Of a stretch of 64,000 nucleotides of DNA, positions 20,353 through 35,538 are shown piece by piece. Each line of letters starts with the position of its first letter. Position 1 is the first letter of the stretch. Location: contig NC_060109.1 of assembly GCF_021155765.1 (NCBI RefSeq), positions 5,729,001 to 5,793,000 of the forward strand, in the 5' to 3' direction. This DNA is from Diprion similis (lineage: Eukaryota > Arthropoda > Insecta > Hymenoptera > Diprionidae). Position numbers and translations under genes: made by a program. The notes below the pieces were generated by a model, which was given only the letters and a program-made list of their open reading frames with translations, did no database searches and was not told the origin of the DNA.

Positions 20353-22980
20353 ATGAGCGCTCTCGAACTAAAAACTGATTACAAATTCATCATCGATACG
20401 GGTTCTGATATCAATATAATCAAACTAAGCTGCCTAAAACCCGAAATGCAGTGCAACATCACACCTATAACGTTGCCAGGTATAACTAACGGTAGCATAA
20501 AGACATTGGCCAAAATAATACTGCGAATGAACAACAGTGACCACGACTTTTACATTGTTTCCGACAAATTCCCAATCAGCTACGACGGTATCCTCGGACA
20601 ACCTTTACTAAAAAATGAGAGAGCCACTATATCATACAGCGCCGGAACGCTAACCCTTGATAAATCTGTATTCCCATTCAACAATTATAGCCCGCATACG
20701 AATCCACACCACGTTACAACTACTAATACTACCATTCCCACTACGTACGGCACAGGTTATACCGTTAAGAATCACAAATACGGAACTAACACATGGATAT
20801 ATCGATAACGTTATACTAGGGGATAAGATCCATGCGGTAGAGCGATGGTAACTAATAGGAATGGTATCGCATGTACGTACGCAATTAACACAAACGAATC
20901 AGCCGTCGAGATAAACATACCAACGGTAAAACTGCAGCCAGTTACAGATAGTGCACTTTCCTTCACCGACGACGACATAACCCACGCCCCAGATGCAATA
21001 CTACACTTTATACCTAAAACATTTTGTATCATTCGCGGCAACTCCAGTCAAATCCTAAATTCATTTGGCCTAAATGAATACGAATTAATATCGTATCTTA
21101 AAAACCGGACAGTCGGTAAAACGATTAAAGACACAATGCTCGATTCACAACGACTCGTATACCACGCAATAGTCACAGACGCCTACTATAGTGAACCAAA
21201 TATCGAAGATATCTACAATTCTGTCAACGACGTAATAAATAAACTCATACAAGATCACATTACGTGTATCTCGATACCGAACTTAACTAATGAATCAGGC
21301 AAAGCCAAATGGGAATTAATCATCCGAACAATCGCAACAACATTCGCCAAAACTGACATCGCGGTTACCATATACAACAGCACCGCCCAAAATACTAATA
21401 CCACCACACATCTGATCCGGAATATACTCCACATCAACAAATCAGCAACACAACCCGACTCCATACCAACCAGCACTAATACTGCATCCTCACGCAAACA
21501 ATCCCTCACCAATACACTGAACCTTACGGATTTAAACAGTGAAGAAAGAAAATCAGTCATCGAATGAACAACCACGTACAACCACCTTTTCTATCTACCG
21601 GGTGACCTGCTACCAAAAACTTCTGAAGCTTTCCACTCAATCCCAACGACAGACGATACCCCGATCAACGTTAAACAATACCGATTCCCAACGATACACA
21701 AAGACGAAATAAAAGGACAGGTATCAAAACTCCTACAGCAAGACATTATAAAATCCTCAACGTCACCATACAACTCACCCGTCTGGGTAGCACCGAAAAA
21801 ACCCGACGCAGACGGTAACAGACGATGGAGAATGGTGATAGATTTTAGGAAACTGAACGACAAAACTATCGGTGACGCATACCCACTCTCAAACATTACG
21901 GACATCCTGGATCAACTAGGTAACGGTAAATACTTCTACATCTTTGATCTCGCATCCGGTTTCCACCAAATCCCTATGCATCCATCCGACAGCCATAAAA
22001 TCGCATTTTCTACACCGAAAGGTCACTACGAATTTAACAGAATGCCGTTCGGTTTGAAAAACGCACCTGCGACCTTCCAAAGGATCATGGACCAAGTTTT
22101 ATCGGGATTAGACGGAAACATCGCCTTTGTCTATTTGGACAATATTGTTGTTCATGCGCGAAATCTAACAGAACACGAAATTACATTCAAGAAACTAGCA
22201 GAACGACTCCAGACAGCAAACTTAATACTGCAAACCGAAAAATGCCAGTTCTTACGAAAAGAAGTGGCGTACCTAGGCCACATAATAAGCGAAAACGGTG
22301 TTAGACCCGACCCGAACAAAATATCTGCCGTTAAGGACTATCCAACCCCAAAGACGACGAAACAAATAAAACAATTCCTCGGATTAATCGGTTACTACAG
22401 ACGTTTCATTAATAACTTCGCCAGAATCGCTAAGCCTCTCACAGGATTATTGAAGAAAGAAATTAAATTCCTCTGGACGCCAGAACAACAATTGGCTTTC
22501 GAATCATTGCGTGACGTTATTTGTGAAGCACCCGTTTTACAATATCCAAAATTCGACGAAACATTCATCCTGACAACCGACGCATCTCAATATGCTATTG
22601 GCGCCGTCCTCAGCCAAGGCAAAATCGGCAATGATCTCCCAATCGCTTACATGTCGCGCACACTAAAGAAAGCCGAGACTAACTACTCCGTGATTGACAA
22701 CGAATTACTAGCCGTTGAAGACGCAATTCAACACTTCAGACCATACTTGTACGGTCATAAATTTATCCTTGTGACAGACCACAAACCCCTCCTATACTTG
22801 AATAACGCGAAAGATATTAATTCACGTTTAGGCCGAACCGGCGTAAAGTTAGCAGAATACGACTACACATGGAAACACAAGAAGGGTATAAAAAATGCGA
22901 ACGCGGCTGCACTATCACGTAATCCGGTCGATACAATACAAGTTTTACCAATTAAACGTCAGCGCAGTGGTAACTCAGAC
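20353..22980 (+). pseudogene. RE1 pol: aspartic protease, reverse transcriptase, RNase H
   Basis: The protease motif F-I-I-D-T-G-S-D is near 20386-20410, with G-I-L-G-Q-P near 20590. After a low-conservation stretch the RT runs from about 21650 (PYNSPVWVAPKK, VIDFRKLND, DLASGFHQI, MPFGLKNAPATFQR). Its catalytic box reads Y-L-D-N at 22132-22143, so the second Asp of YLDD is Asn (AAT, 22141-22143). RNase H follows (TTDASQYAIGAV, DNELLAVEDAI, TDHKPL). Breaks: a frame disturbance near 20800-20845, an in-frame TGA at 21565-21567 and a frame change near 22970. The order is typical of Ty3/gypsy. The RT substitution alone would abolish polymerisation. Confidence 0.85.
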
Positions 22981-22982
22981 CT

Positions 22983-24068
22983 ACCATTTACCCAAATTTT
23001 CTGAAACACAAAAAAGAAACCCACCAATTTCCTCGTCGTCCACGACCGAGTACTGACGAATCGCCAAACCCCGAACCAAAAAAACGTCAGAAGCCCTACT
23101 CGAACTCGGAAATGTCATCCTGTACCACGAATTCCGACCGCGACCCCGACTCAACTACAGATATCCCCATGGACAACATACCTCTCGGAAACCGATTAAC
23201 AGCCTACCAAAAACCCGCGAAACGTAATTACATTCCCAATTGCACTTCAAGCGACGACGATCTACCCAAAGAGTCGGATGATGATTCGCCATTGACCCGA
23301 AGGCTACGTAATAAATCCAAAAGAAATAAACGTTTCACATACAATAATAAAACAATAACAGATTCATCCACAGATAACGAAACATTAGATGATGTACCTT
23401 TGTCCAAACGAGTCCCCACTTACGCTACGACTGCTCTACCTATGACGACAGACGATAACGATAGTTTCAATACAACAGATATATCCGACACAACTACAGA
23501 TAGTTTTCCAATCATTAACGCCAAAATAAAGAAGAAACACGACTACCTGTCCACGAACGCCCCTTTAAACTCCGACCAACACAAAACTACCGAGAAATAC
23601 GATCCTACTCACCAACAAACAAGTAATATCCTACCTGTACCTCAAGACGATATTATAGCAAACACCAGTCGCACTCGATCTCATTCCTACGATCTTCGGC
23701 CGAGAAAGACTGAACCACAGGTCATCTCAGCTGATCCTCACTCCCCCTCAAATAACCGCCACGCTAACGAAGTAGGTTCGTCTGACCTTAACTCTGAATC
23801 TGACCATAACAGATACTACGAACAACAGAAATCAACAAAACATAAACTCAGCGAAAATTCAACCTCAGCAATAGAAAAGAAAAAATTAAAAACGAAAACC
23901 CCTTCTGCTGTTACTGCGTTAGGAACAAGACCTATCATTACTACACTTCGCCCTATCGAAACTATCCCATCATTCGAACAACTCGTAATCGAGCATGACG
24001 CGACTGTAACACACAAACCACAAAACATTACTGAAACAGAAGAAGACATATTCACACGAAATGACAAC
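22983..24068 (+). CDS. RE1 acidic Ser/Thr-rich linker before the macro domain
   Basis: An open frame of about 360 codons follows RNase H and leads without a break into the macro domain. Composition is Asp, Ser, Thr, Asn, Lys and Pro rich with no hydrophobic core, so it is probably disordered. Three short repeats of the form D/N-x-P-L-x-x-R lie at about 23175-23200, 23275-23305 and 23390-23412 (NIPLGNRL, DSPLTRRL, DVPLSKRV). A basic YDLRPRK motif is near 23690. Most gypsy pols go directly from RNase H to integrase, so this insertion is exceptional. It has no known function. It could be a localisation or partner-binding segment. Confidence 0.65.
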
Positions 24069-24432
24069 ATGGCACATTGTATACCAGCCGACTGTTTGAT
24101 AGGATGCGAAATTGCTCAAGAAATGATACGGCGCAACATCATAAATCGCGACACGATCAAATCATATTCCCGTAACATCGGAGACGTAATAGTAACACGG
24201 TACAACGATGTCAAGATTTTCAATATGATAACCAAACAGCGATAAAAAACCTACGTACCCCGACATGTATAGAACTCTACGAACCTTAGCATTAAAATTA
24301 AATTCAGAAAACTGCCAGACACTCTCAATACCAAAATTAGGCTGCGGACTAGATAGCTTAGACTGGAAGATCGTCAAAATAATGATCTACCACATTTTCC
24401 GACACTGAGATGTTCAACTCAATATTTGCTTG
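24069..24432 (+). pseudogene. RE1 macro domain 1 (ADP-ribose binding/hydrolase fold, OARD1/TARG1-like)
   Basis: Macro domains bind ADP-ribose and, in the OARD1/Poa1 group, remove it from proteins or from ADP-ribose-1''-phosphate. The signature is complete in order: A-H-C-I-P-A-D-C at 24072-24095, a G/A-I-A-Q-E helix, G-D-V-I-V, I-F-N-M-I-T-K at about 24215-24237, K-P-T-Y-P, then the binding loop P-K-L-G-C-G-L-D-S-L-D-W near 24330-24368, ending D-V-Q-L-N-I-C. A one-base frame change sits at about 24240 and a TGA at 24406-24408. The Asp of GCGLD, catalytic in OARD1, is present. It lies between RNase H and integrase, an unusual place for any cellular-type domain. Confidence 0.8.
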
Positions 24433-24712
24433 TTCGAAAGAAATCAAAACGCCGTACCCGACTCGAACAATGACATTATAGACTTACCAGAACAAACGAC
24501 AAGTAACGCGCAGCTGAAACGATACAAATCAAACGAAGCGACACACAACACATTCGAGTGTGCTACAGGCCCACCTGATGCCGACGTCATAGCTGATAAC
24601 CGGAATCATGCTGCACCCACACCCGCCTGCTCTCATTTTCAGCCTCGGCAACATGATCCCGTCAACGCACCACTACAGCTGACAAACATATTCGAAAGAA
24701 ACGACGACATCT
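24433..24712 (+). CDS. RE1 linker between the two macro domains
   Basis: About 95 codons, Asn/Asp/Thr/Pro-rich and without structure-forming pattern, in the same frame as the second half of macro domain 1. It ends at N-D-D-I, where RE2 inserted. The codon split by the insertion resumes in phase at 30292, next to macro domain 2. The short R-N-D-[DN] motif just before each macro domain suggests that linker plus domain were duplicated together. Confidence 0.6.
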
Positions 24713-24957
24713 TGTAAAACGTGGCCTAGAAATTTTTGTGACGGCCCTGCGGGGACCGAGAGCGCTGCGATCGCAAGTACATGGAGAGGGGCGAAGTGAG
24801 AGCAGTTCGATGCCGGCCTTATGAGAGGCAACATCTCTGCGCCAAACATTTTCAATTTCTTTATAACTATATCGTTCCCTTTTTCTTATCTTAAAATAAA
24901 CGTTCACGTTCATTTACCCAGTGTACAATTCATTATCCTGACAATTCATATCCTAAA
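24713..24957 (+). repeat. RE2 5' LTR
   Basis: Starts TGTAAAACG and ends near CCTAAA. The exact end is ambiguous by two bases because the next AT is shared with the duplication. An AATAAA-like signal (AAAATAAACG) lies at about 24893. A TGGGATC sequence about 10 bases downstream may be the tRNA primer site. Confidence 0.9.
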
Positions 24958-25577
24958 ATTCAGAAGTGGGATCAGTGAGGAACGTGCAACGCCACAAAGA
25001 GGAACGAGTGTTACGAATAGACAATTTTACGTGAAACGGCAGCGTGTGCTCAGTTACGATTTATGATTTATGTTGTGAGCCACAGCATCGAATTTATGTT
25101 ACCGAGTTATGTTCAATCGGGGTCTGACGATACTGTGAGAGAAAAGAAAAACATTAAGTGAAACATTTCGGGCGTGATAGTGACGAGACGGGCTCGTTCG
25201 TGTGTCGAAGATCGAGAAAGTTCGTTATCCGCCATTTTAGTCGTGTGCGCGTTGTAACGGTCGTGAAGAGGCGTCGTTCGAGAAGTTTCTCCGCGTGGCA
25301 CGTCGCGAAGTCCGGTAAGTTACCGACGGTCGAGAGTGTAGTGCTGACATCTACCGGACGCAGCGGGTAAACAGTTCGGTGCGTCGTGACGAACAGCCGA
25401 TACGGTGCTTATGTTATGTTTAATCTATACGAGTCGATTCGTGTGTGACGCGATCGACATTTATGAGAGAATTGCTGCTCACGGCATTTATGATAAATAA
25501 CGCGATCCAATTTAGTCGTTAATACTGTCGTGCGTGTTGTGTTACGAGTCGAAAAAAATTTTGAACCGCAGTACTGA

Positions 25578-29850
<4,273 letters not shown>

Positions 29851-30046
29851 TAGTTTAAGAAAAAAAAAAAATGTATATTCCTTGTTAAATGCTCATAGTA
29901 TAAGTCAGAGAAAATATTCTTTGTTCAATCTCTGTAAAAGCGAGATAAAAATTAGTTTTAGTTGTTTATCTATGTATCGACGATCCTGTACTCTATGTTC
30001 AAGTTTGGTTCTGCCGGGGACGTCAGAAAGGTCAGGAATGGCCGAA

Positions 30047-30291
30047 TGTAAAACGTGGCCTAGAAATTTTTGTGACGGCCCTGCGGGGACCGAGAGCGCT
30101 GCGATCGCAAGTACATGGAGAGGGGCGAAGTGAGAGCAGTTCGCTGCCGGCCTTATGAGAGGCAACATCTCTGCGCCAAACATTTTCAATTTCTTTATAA
30201 CTATATCGTTCCCTTTTTCTTATCTTAAAATAAACGTTCACGTTCATTTACCCAGTGTACAATTCATTATCCTGACAATTCATATCCTAAA
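30047..30291 (+). repeat. RE2 3' LTR
   Basis: Matches 24713-24957 at 244 of 245 positions. It is preceded by a purine-rich GAAAGGTCAGGAATGG stretch, a possible polypurine tract. Confidence 0.9.
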
Positions 30292-30690
30292 ATCTTAATG
30301 ATGCAAGATAATTACGTACACTGTATGTCTGCAGATTGCATTTTAAGAAAGGGGGTTGGCAAACAATTACTAGACATTGGATATTTAAACTCAGAAACGC
30401 TACGAGCACAGGAACCAGAAGTAAAATCAGTGATCATTTCACCAATGAAGAAAATATTCATTTTCAGCCTCATTACAACAGAGAAATACTGCAATCGCAC
30501 GACGTTACAGACATTACGCGCGACATTACTCACTCTGCGAGAAATACTGTTCACAAAAAATATCAAATCATTCTTGATTTCAAAAATAGGCAGCAACTTC
30601 GATAAATTACATTGGCTAGCAATCAAAAATGTGAGTCGAGAGATATTTAATGAATCAGAAATTATAGTAACAATATGCCTTGGCGAGATT
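30292..30690 (+). CDS. RE1 macro domain 2 (degenerate ADP-ribose-binding fold)
   Basis: This segment aligns end to end with macro domain 1. V-H-C-M-S-A-D-C at about 30316-30340, G-V-G-K-Q-L, I-F-I-F-S-L-I-T-T at 30460-30485, the L-x-T-L-R-A-T-L helix, then I-S-K-I-G-S-N-F-D-K-L-H-W near 30578-30615 where domain 1 has L-G-C-G-L-D-S-L-D-W, and I-I-V-T-I-C at the end. The glycine/cysteine of the binding loop are replaced (GCGLD becomes GSNFD), so nucleotide binding may be altered or lost while the fold is kept. It runs unbroken into the integrase. The first codon is completed by the target duplication of RE2. Confidence 0.75.
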
Positions 30691-31740
30691 AACACACCTC
30701 CACCTGAACAGCGCGAAGAGATAATTCAGAAGAATCACAGCTCCGTAATAGGAGGTCACAAAGGCGTCACAAAAACTTTCAAAAGAATCCGTAACCTTTA
30801 TTTTTGGCCTAACATGAAACTAGATATTAACCGATTCATACGAGAGTGCGACAGCTGCCAACGGAAAAAGATTGTTGGAAATAAGACTAAATTGCCAATG
30901 CTCATCACCGACACACCGACGACAGCTTTTGAAGAAATTTCTTTGGACATAGTAGGGCCCTTACCAACAACAGCCTCAGGCAATAAGTACCTATTGACGA
31001 TCCAAGATAACTTGACAAAATATTCGACAGCAATACCCCTGAAAGAAACGTCTTCGAAAACTATCGCGAAGGCTCTGGCAGAAAAATTCATCTGCACATC
31101 CGGAGCTCCACTTTCAATTCTGACCGACCAGGGTCCTAATTTCCTGAGCCCAGTTATAACGGAACTGGCCAAAGTTTTTAGAATCAAACAAATAAAGACG
31201 ACGGCATACCACCCGCAGTCCAACGGCTCCCTCGAACGTAGTCATCACGTTCTCATCGAATATTTGAAACATTACATTCGGAACAAAAGCGACTGGGACA
31301 AGTGGGTCATACTTGCGATGTTATCCTACAATACCTATGTCCACGAAAGCACTGGATTTACCCCACACGAATTGATCTTTGGTTCCGTGGCCAGACTGCC
31401 CTCTAACATTAACAGACGTCAGACCGAGACCGCGACATACGAAGACTATTTACGCGAAATCGTCACAAAACTACGAGAAACCAGGAACGACGCGATAAAT
31501 AACAGTAAAAACGCTAAAAGTAAATCTAAAAAACAGCACCACAAAAATGTAAACGAGCGTTCTTTTCAAGCCGGTGACTAGGTGTATCTAATAAACGAGA
31601 CGAGGACAAAACTCGACGATCACTACCGCGGGCCGTACGAAATAATCGATATTATTAATAATATTAACGCCAAATTACAGATTAACGACTACAAGACCAA
31701 GGTAGTACAAATTAACAAAATAAAATTAGCAACTGGATAA
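30691..31740 (+). pseudogene. RE1 integrase
   Basis: The H-H-C-C zinc domain is at about 30735-30870 (H-S-S..GGHKG, C-D-S-C-Q-R-K-K). The catalytic core carries Asp in S-L-D-I-V-G-P-L near 30945, Asp in L-T-D-Q-G-P-N near 31125 and Glu in S-N-G-S-L-E-R near 31225. A basic Lys/Asn/Ser tail is followed by G-D, where a TAG at 31579-31581 interrupts. The frame then goes on to the TAA at 31738-31740 with a Y-R-G-P-Y-E-I motif (GPY/F-like). Apart from that one stop it is complete, and it ends 25 bp before the giant DNA element. Confidence 0.88.
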
Positions 31741-31765
31741 GAAATAAGAATAAACACACCGCCTC

Positions 31766-32400
31766 CCCGAGTAGAAATTTTAGTCAGGCAGTGATCAGGC
31801 CCCGATCATGTTTTCCCTACTGCCTGATCAGACTCACATCAGGTGACGGTATCCGGCCCTGACCTCGCATGTAACGCAGCGTTCCACATGGGCCTGATCA
31901 GGCTGCCCGATCAGGCCCCCTTCGCGCGTTGTTGATCAGGCCCGTTCGGGGATTGCCCGGTCAGGCTCACATCAGGTGATTATGATCAGATTACCTTGCA
32001 CATGCAGATTACCTATGCGCATGCGTCAACTCGTTCGAATTTTATTGGCCGACAGTTACCGCCTGATTGAGCAGCCGAGGCAATAATACCAATCGCGACT
32101 GTCCGAAAATGTTCCTGTGAGCCCACCGTTAACTGTGTGCAACTGTGGGCTCCTAGGGACATTTGCTGACAGTTGCGATTGGTATTACCTCGGCTGCTCA
32201 ATCAGGCGGTAACCGTCGACCAATTGAATTCGAACGACTTGACGCATGTGCATAAGGTGCGTACTTTCCTCGTGGACACACGGTATAACAAGGACCAGCT
32301 GATCTGGCTGTCGTCAGGTTCGTTCATCAGGCCTGGATTCGGGGTTTTTGATTAGGTCCTGATTAAGGTGCTGTGTGATCGTGATCAGTTTCTGGTCAGG
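31766..32400. repeat. Left subterminal repeat region of the giant DNA element
   Basis: About a dozen variants of TGATCAGG(C) or its half (ATCAGG, GATCAGAC) in both orientations, for example at 31791, 31824, 31892, 31905, 31932 and 32391. The region also contains a long hairpin (separate entry). Likely transposase-binding sites. Confidence 0.7.
32011..32259. repeat. 249-bp near-perfect hairpin in the left end of the giant element
   Basis: Arms of about 115 bp, 32011-32127 and 32146-32259, are inverted copies: ATGCGTCAAnTCGTTCGAATT outermost, CGCCTGATTGAGCAGCCGAG in the middle and GAGCCCAC/GTGGGCTC innermost. The loop is about 18 nt. No coding potential. It could be a nested foldback MITE or part of the end structure. 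Confidence 0.8.
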
Positions 32401-35400
32401 ACGACCTTTGAACTGACAACGACACATGGTTTATAGCTCTGAAGCAGAAAGAAATAACTCCTCTTTGAAATTTTTTAGCCATGTAGCTTCAAACTCTGTG
32501 TCATGATAATATTGACTCCCGAACAAATTAATACTGAGAAAAACAAAAAAACAACAGAAATATTCTATTCTGATTCTGAGTTGTCCATAATCACACTGTA
32601 TAGAAGTACTGGTCAAAATATTGATAAAAACGTTCTTGCCATTCTACGAAAAATTTCACTCTATATTTTCGTAGTATATGACTACGATTGTTTTTTAATG
32701 TTTTATACATTAACACGCCTATTAGGGCCAACATTTAGCGGAGAGCGGGGGCAACGTGGGCTACTCAGCTGAAAATTGATGTGTTTTTTTTTCTCAAATC
32801 TTTGTCCAGAGTTAAAGGGGCAAATATTGTTGAGGAGGAAATAAAATAAATCTTAATATTCAGCTGAGCTGCCCACTTTCCTCTGCTCTCTCCTAGAGAT
32901 GCTTATAGTGCTTCACACCAAGGAGCTTAATTGGGAGACGAAGAGGGTTAGCCCAAGATTTTACACACAGGGTTGATATATTTGTTCATAATCTTTTCTT
33001 TATTAAATAGCATTTATATTTACTATATATCTTCTCCTTTTTGTGTTTTTATAACAGTTTAAAATGTTTCTGAGATTGTAAATCAGTTTTTTGCGAAATA
33101 AACTCACAATCACTCAAATCAGTTATGCTGGTTATGTTATATATTTCTTTGCATCGAAAACTTATTGCTCTTAAATTCAGACGAACACTACACGCTACAT
33201 CTTAACCTCGAAATAAATACTTACTTGAAATATTAAATTTCACGTATCCTTAAAATCAATTGTACATATGAACTTACTTAAATTATCAAACTTCTACATA
33301 AGACATTATTGCCAACAATAAAATCTAAACTCGAATAACAGTAAACCGCTTTTGGTATTTACCTAAGTTCTTAGTATTTGTTTTGTTTGACATTGAAAAA
33401 TAGAGCAAAAATAAATGTATATTCCGCTAGAACATAATATCAAATCTTTCAGACAAGGTGTTTCAGAACTCGAAATGAATGTTGTATAAAGTCAATCCTG
33501 GTTAATATTGGAATTGCATTTCTTTTTCATTTCCGAATTTTTTTGTCGTTCGTTGATCCATAGAATCCTGGGTGATGCAATTTTGTTTTAATGTCGGAGA
33601 AATTGCTTTCCAAACGTTTATTTGGTAGAAATTGTAAAAAAGATATTATTACTGTTAATAATTTGGTGAACTAAGAATCTGAGTTTTACAGAAAAAAAAG
33701 AGTTTTGACATTTGATGAATTTTCTTTTCAATTAGTATTTCAGAAAAAAATTATCAATCATTAAAAAAAAAGGACAGTTTTTTTTTAAACATTTTAAAAT
33801 AACAGACATTAGTGTCGTTTCAATATTCCTCGTTTGTATAAAAATGTGGTTTCTAATTTATTAAATTGTTATGACCTAATTAATATTATTAATATAATAT
33901 TTGATAACAACAATAAATTTGTGTTCATAATTTCCACCCAATAAGAAACATCAAGTGAGCAATTTTTCTAACGTAAAAATGCCGTAGCGTCACTTATGAT
34001 TACATGGAATTAAAAGAAAACAATGTTGATAAAGATTGAGCATGCAACATATTTTTCCCGGATTCTGAAACACCCAGTACATCAATTATCTTCATTTGCA
34101 GCCTCTGCCTCTTTAGATATCATAGCTTAGAAAATTCAATAAAAGTTAAATCATATCTCAATTATAGTAGTATTTTACTGGAAATTAACAACATTAAAAA
34201 ATTAAGTTTCAATTGAGATGAAAGATAGCGATCAAGTCAAGTGAATCAATACTGGTAAATCTTTAACACTTCACTAATTATATAATATACAACGGTTATT
34301 AGTAATATTTCTATTGCAATAGTTACATATCACATACATAATTTTACGGCAAAGAACAACGTTATTTTGAAAAGAATTTTTTCTCTTCTTGTTTCGTACT
34401 TATTATTGTTTATTGTTTTTCCATTTTACCTTTCAATTGAATTGTTACGGTACAGGGGGACGGCAGTCCATGTACCCACCCGATGGTGTCGGTTCGGGTG
34501 CTATTTTTGTTGGTTCGTAGTCGTCGCCGTTTTCGTTCAGGGAACGGAAGGGAAAGAACAGTAATTAGAGAATGATTATAACTTTTATTTCGATTTGGAA
34601 ATTGAGTGAAGTCGATGAGGAGTAGTTGAGGCAATGGTTTTGGGGAACGGGAGTTGAAGTTGAATGTAAGAGGTAAGAGCGCTGGAATAAGAATGAGTCT
34701 TTTGCATGAGAAAAGGAGAGAGGATCCAGGGTAGAGGGGGATCGAAATAGCAAGGTAAGGGCGATATCGAGTGGTGTAAGCCAAGATGGAAATAGGATGA
34801 CAAGATATGGAGTGTGGGAATAGCAGGTAAAGACAAGCGTCGAGGAAGGTGTGAGAGAGGTGAGGCGGGACGTCGGACGTAACAGAATTTTCAAATTCGT
34901 TTGGTTTATCATTTCAATATACTGTCATTTTTCTCTTCTTGATTTTCTTTCTTTATCAATGGAAGATAATCGGTGTTGCTTCTTTAAGCGACAAAAAAAA
35001 AATTTTTTTTTTGCTTATAATTTTTGACTTTCAGATCATCGTGTTACCTATTCATTCGTTAATTCGACCGTTTATTTTCCCTGTATCCATCTTATCGATT
35101 TTTTTTATCGTTTCTCCTTTCATTTTTTCTTCAGCATACTCTGGCGCAAGCTTTTACTCTCGTTTATTTTATATCTATATTTACATTAATATTTATATTT
35201 GTAAAGCGTCATTAAAGTACAATAAACGCGAAAACACAAATTATTTTCATTGTTAGTTCTATCATCATTTCGAAGAATAAGATTTCTTTTGTCAAACACT
35301 TTTGTAATGTTTGGAATATTGCATACTAATAATCACACCTAATCAGAGGTTATCGCTTATCTTTAGTACGTTAATTTAAACATAATATATATGGACAAAA

Positions 35401-35538
35401 GAATTGATTGCTATCTTCCATCTCAATTGAAATTAGGGCCTGAAGTTTCAATTCTGGTGAATTTAGCACCTGACAAAAACTAGTAAAATAAAAAATCATC
35501 ATGAAAATGAAAAATGAGATATTGTTTATGTGCATTAA
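32401..35538. other. Interior of the giant element without a supported gene
   Basis: AT-rich. No conserved coding motif found on either strand. 34590-34890 is strongly purine-rich on the plus strand and gives Pro/Ser/Leu-rich minus-strand frames that look like composition artefacts. Confidence 0.45.

Noticed and set aside
31766..32400. TGATCAGG repeats considered as a CRISPR-like array or satellite
   Set aside because: Spacing is irregular and orientation mixed, and they sit only at the ends of the giant element, as subterminal transposase sites do.
34410..34912. Minus-strand Pro/Ser/Leu-rich frames
   Set aside because: They follow from the purine-rich plus strand. No motif and no splice support.
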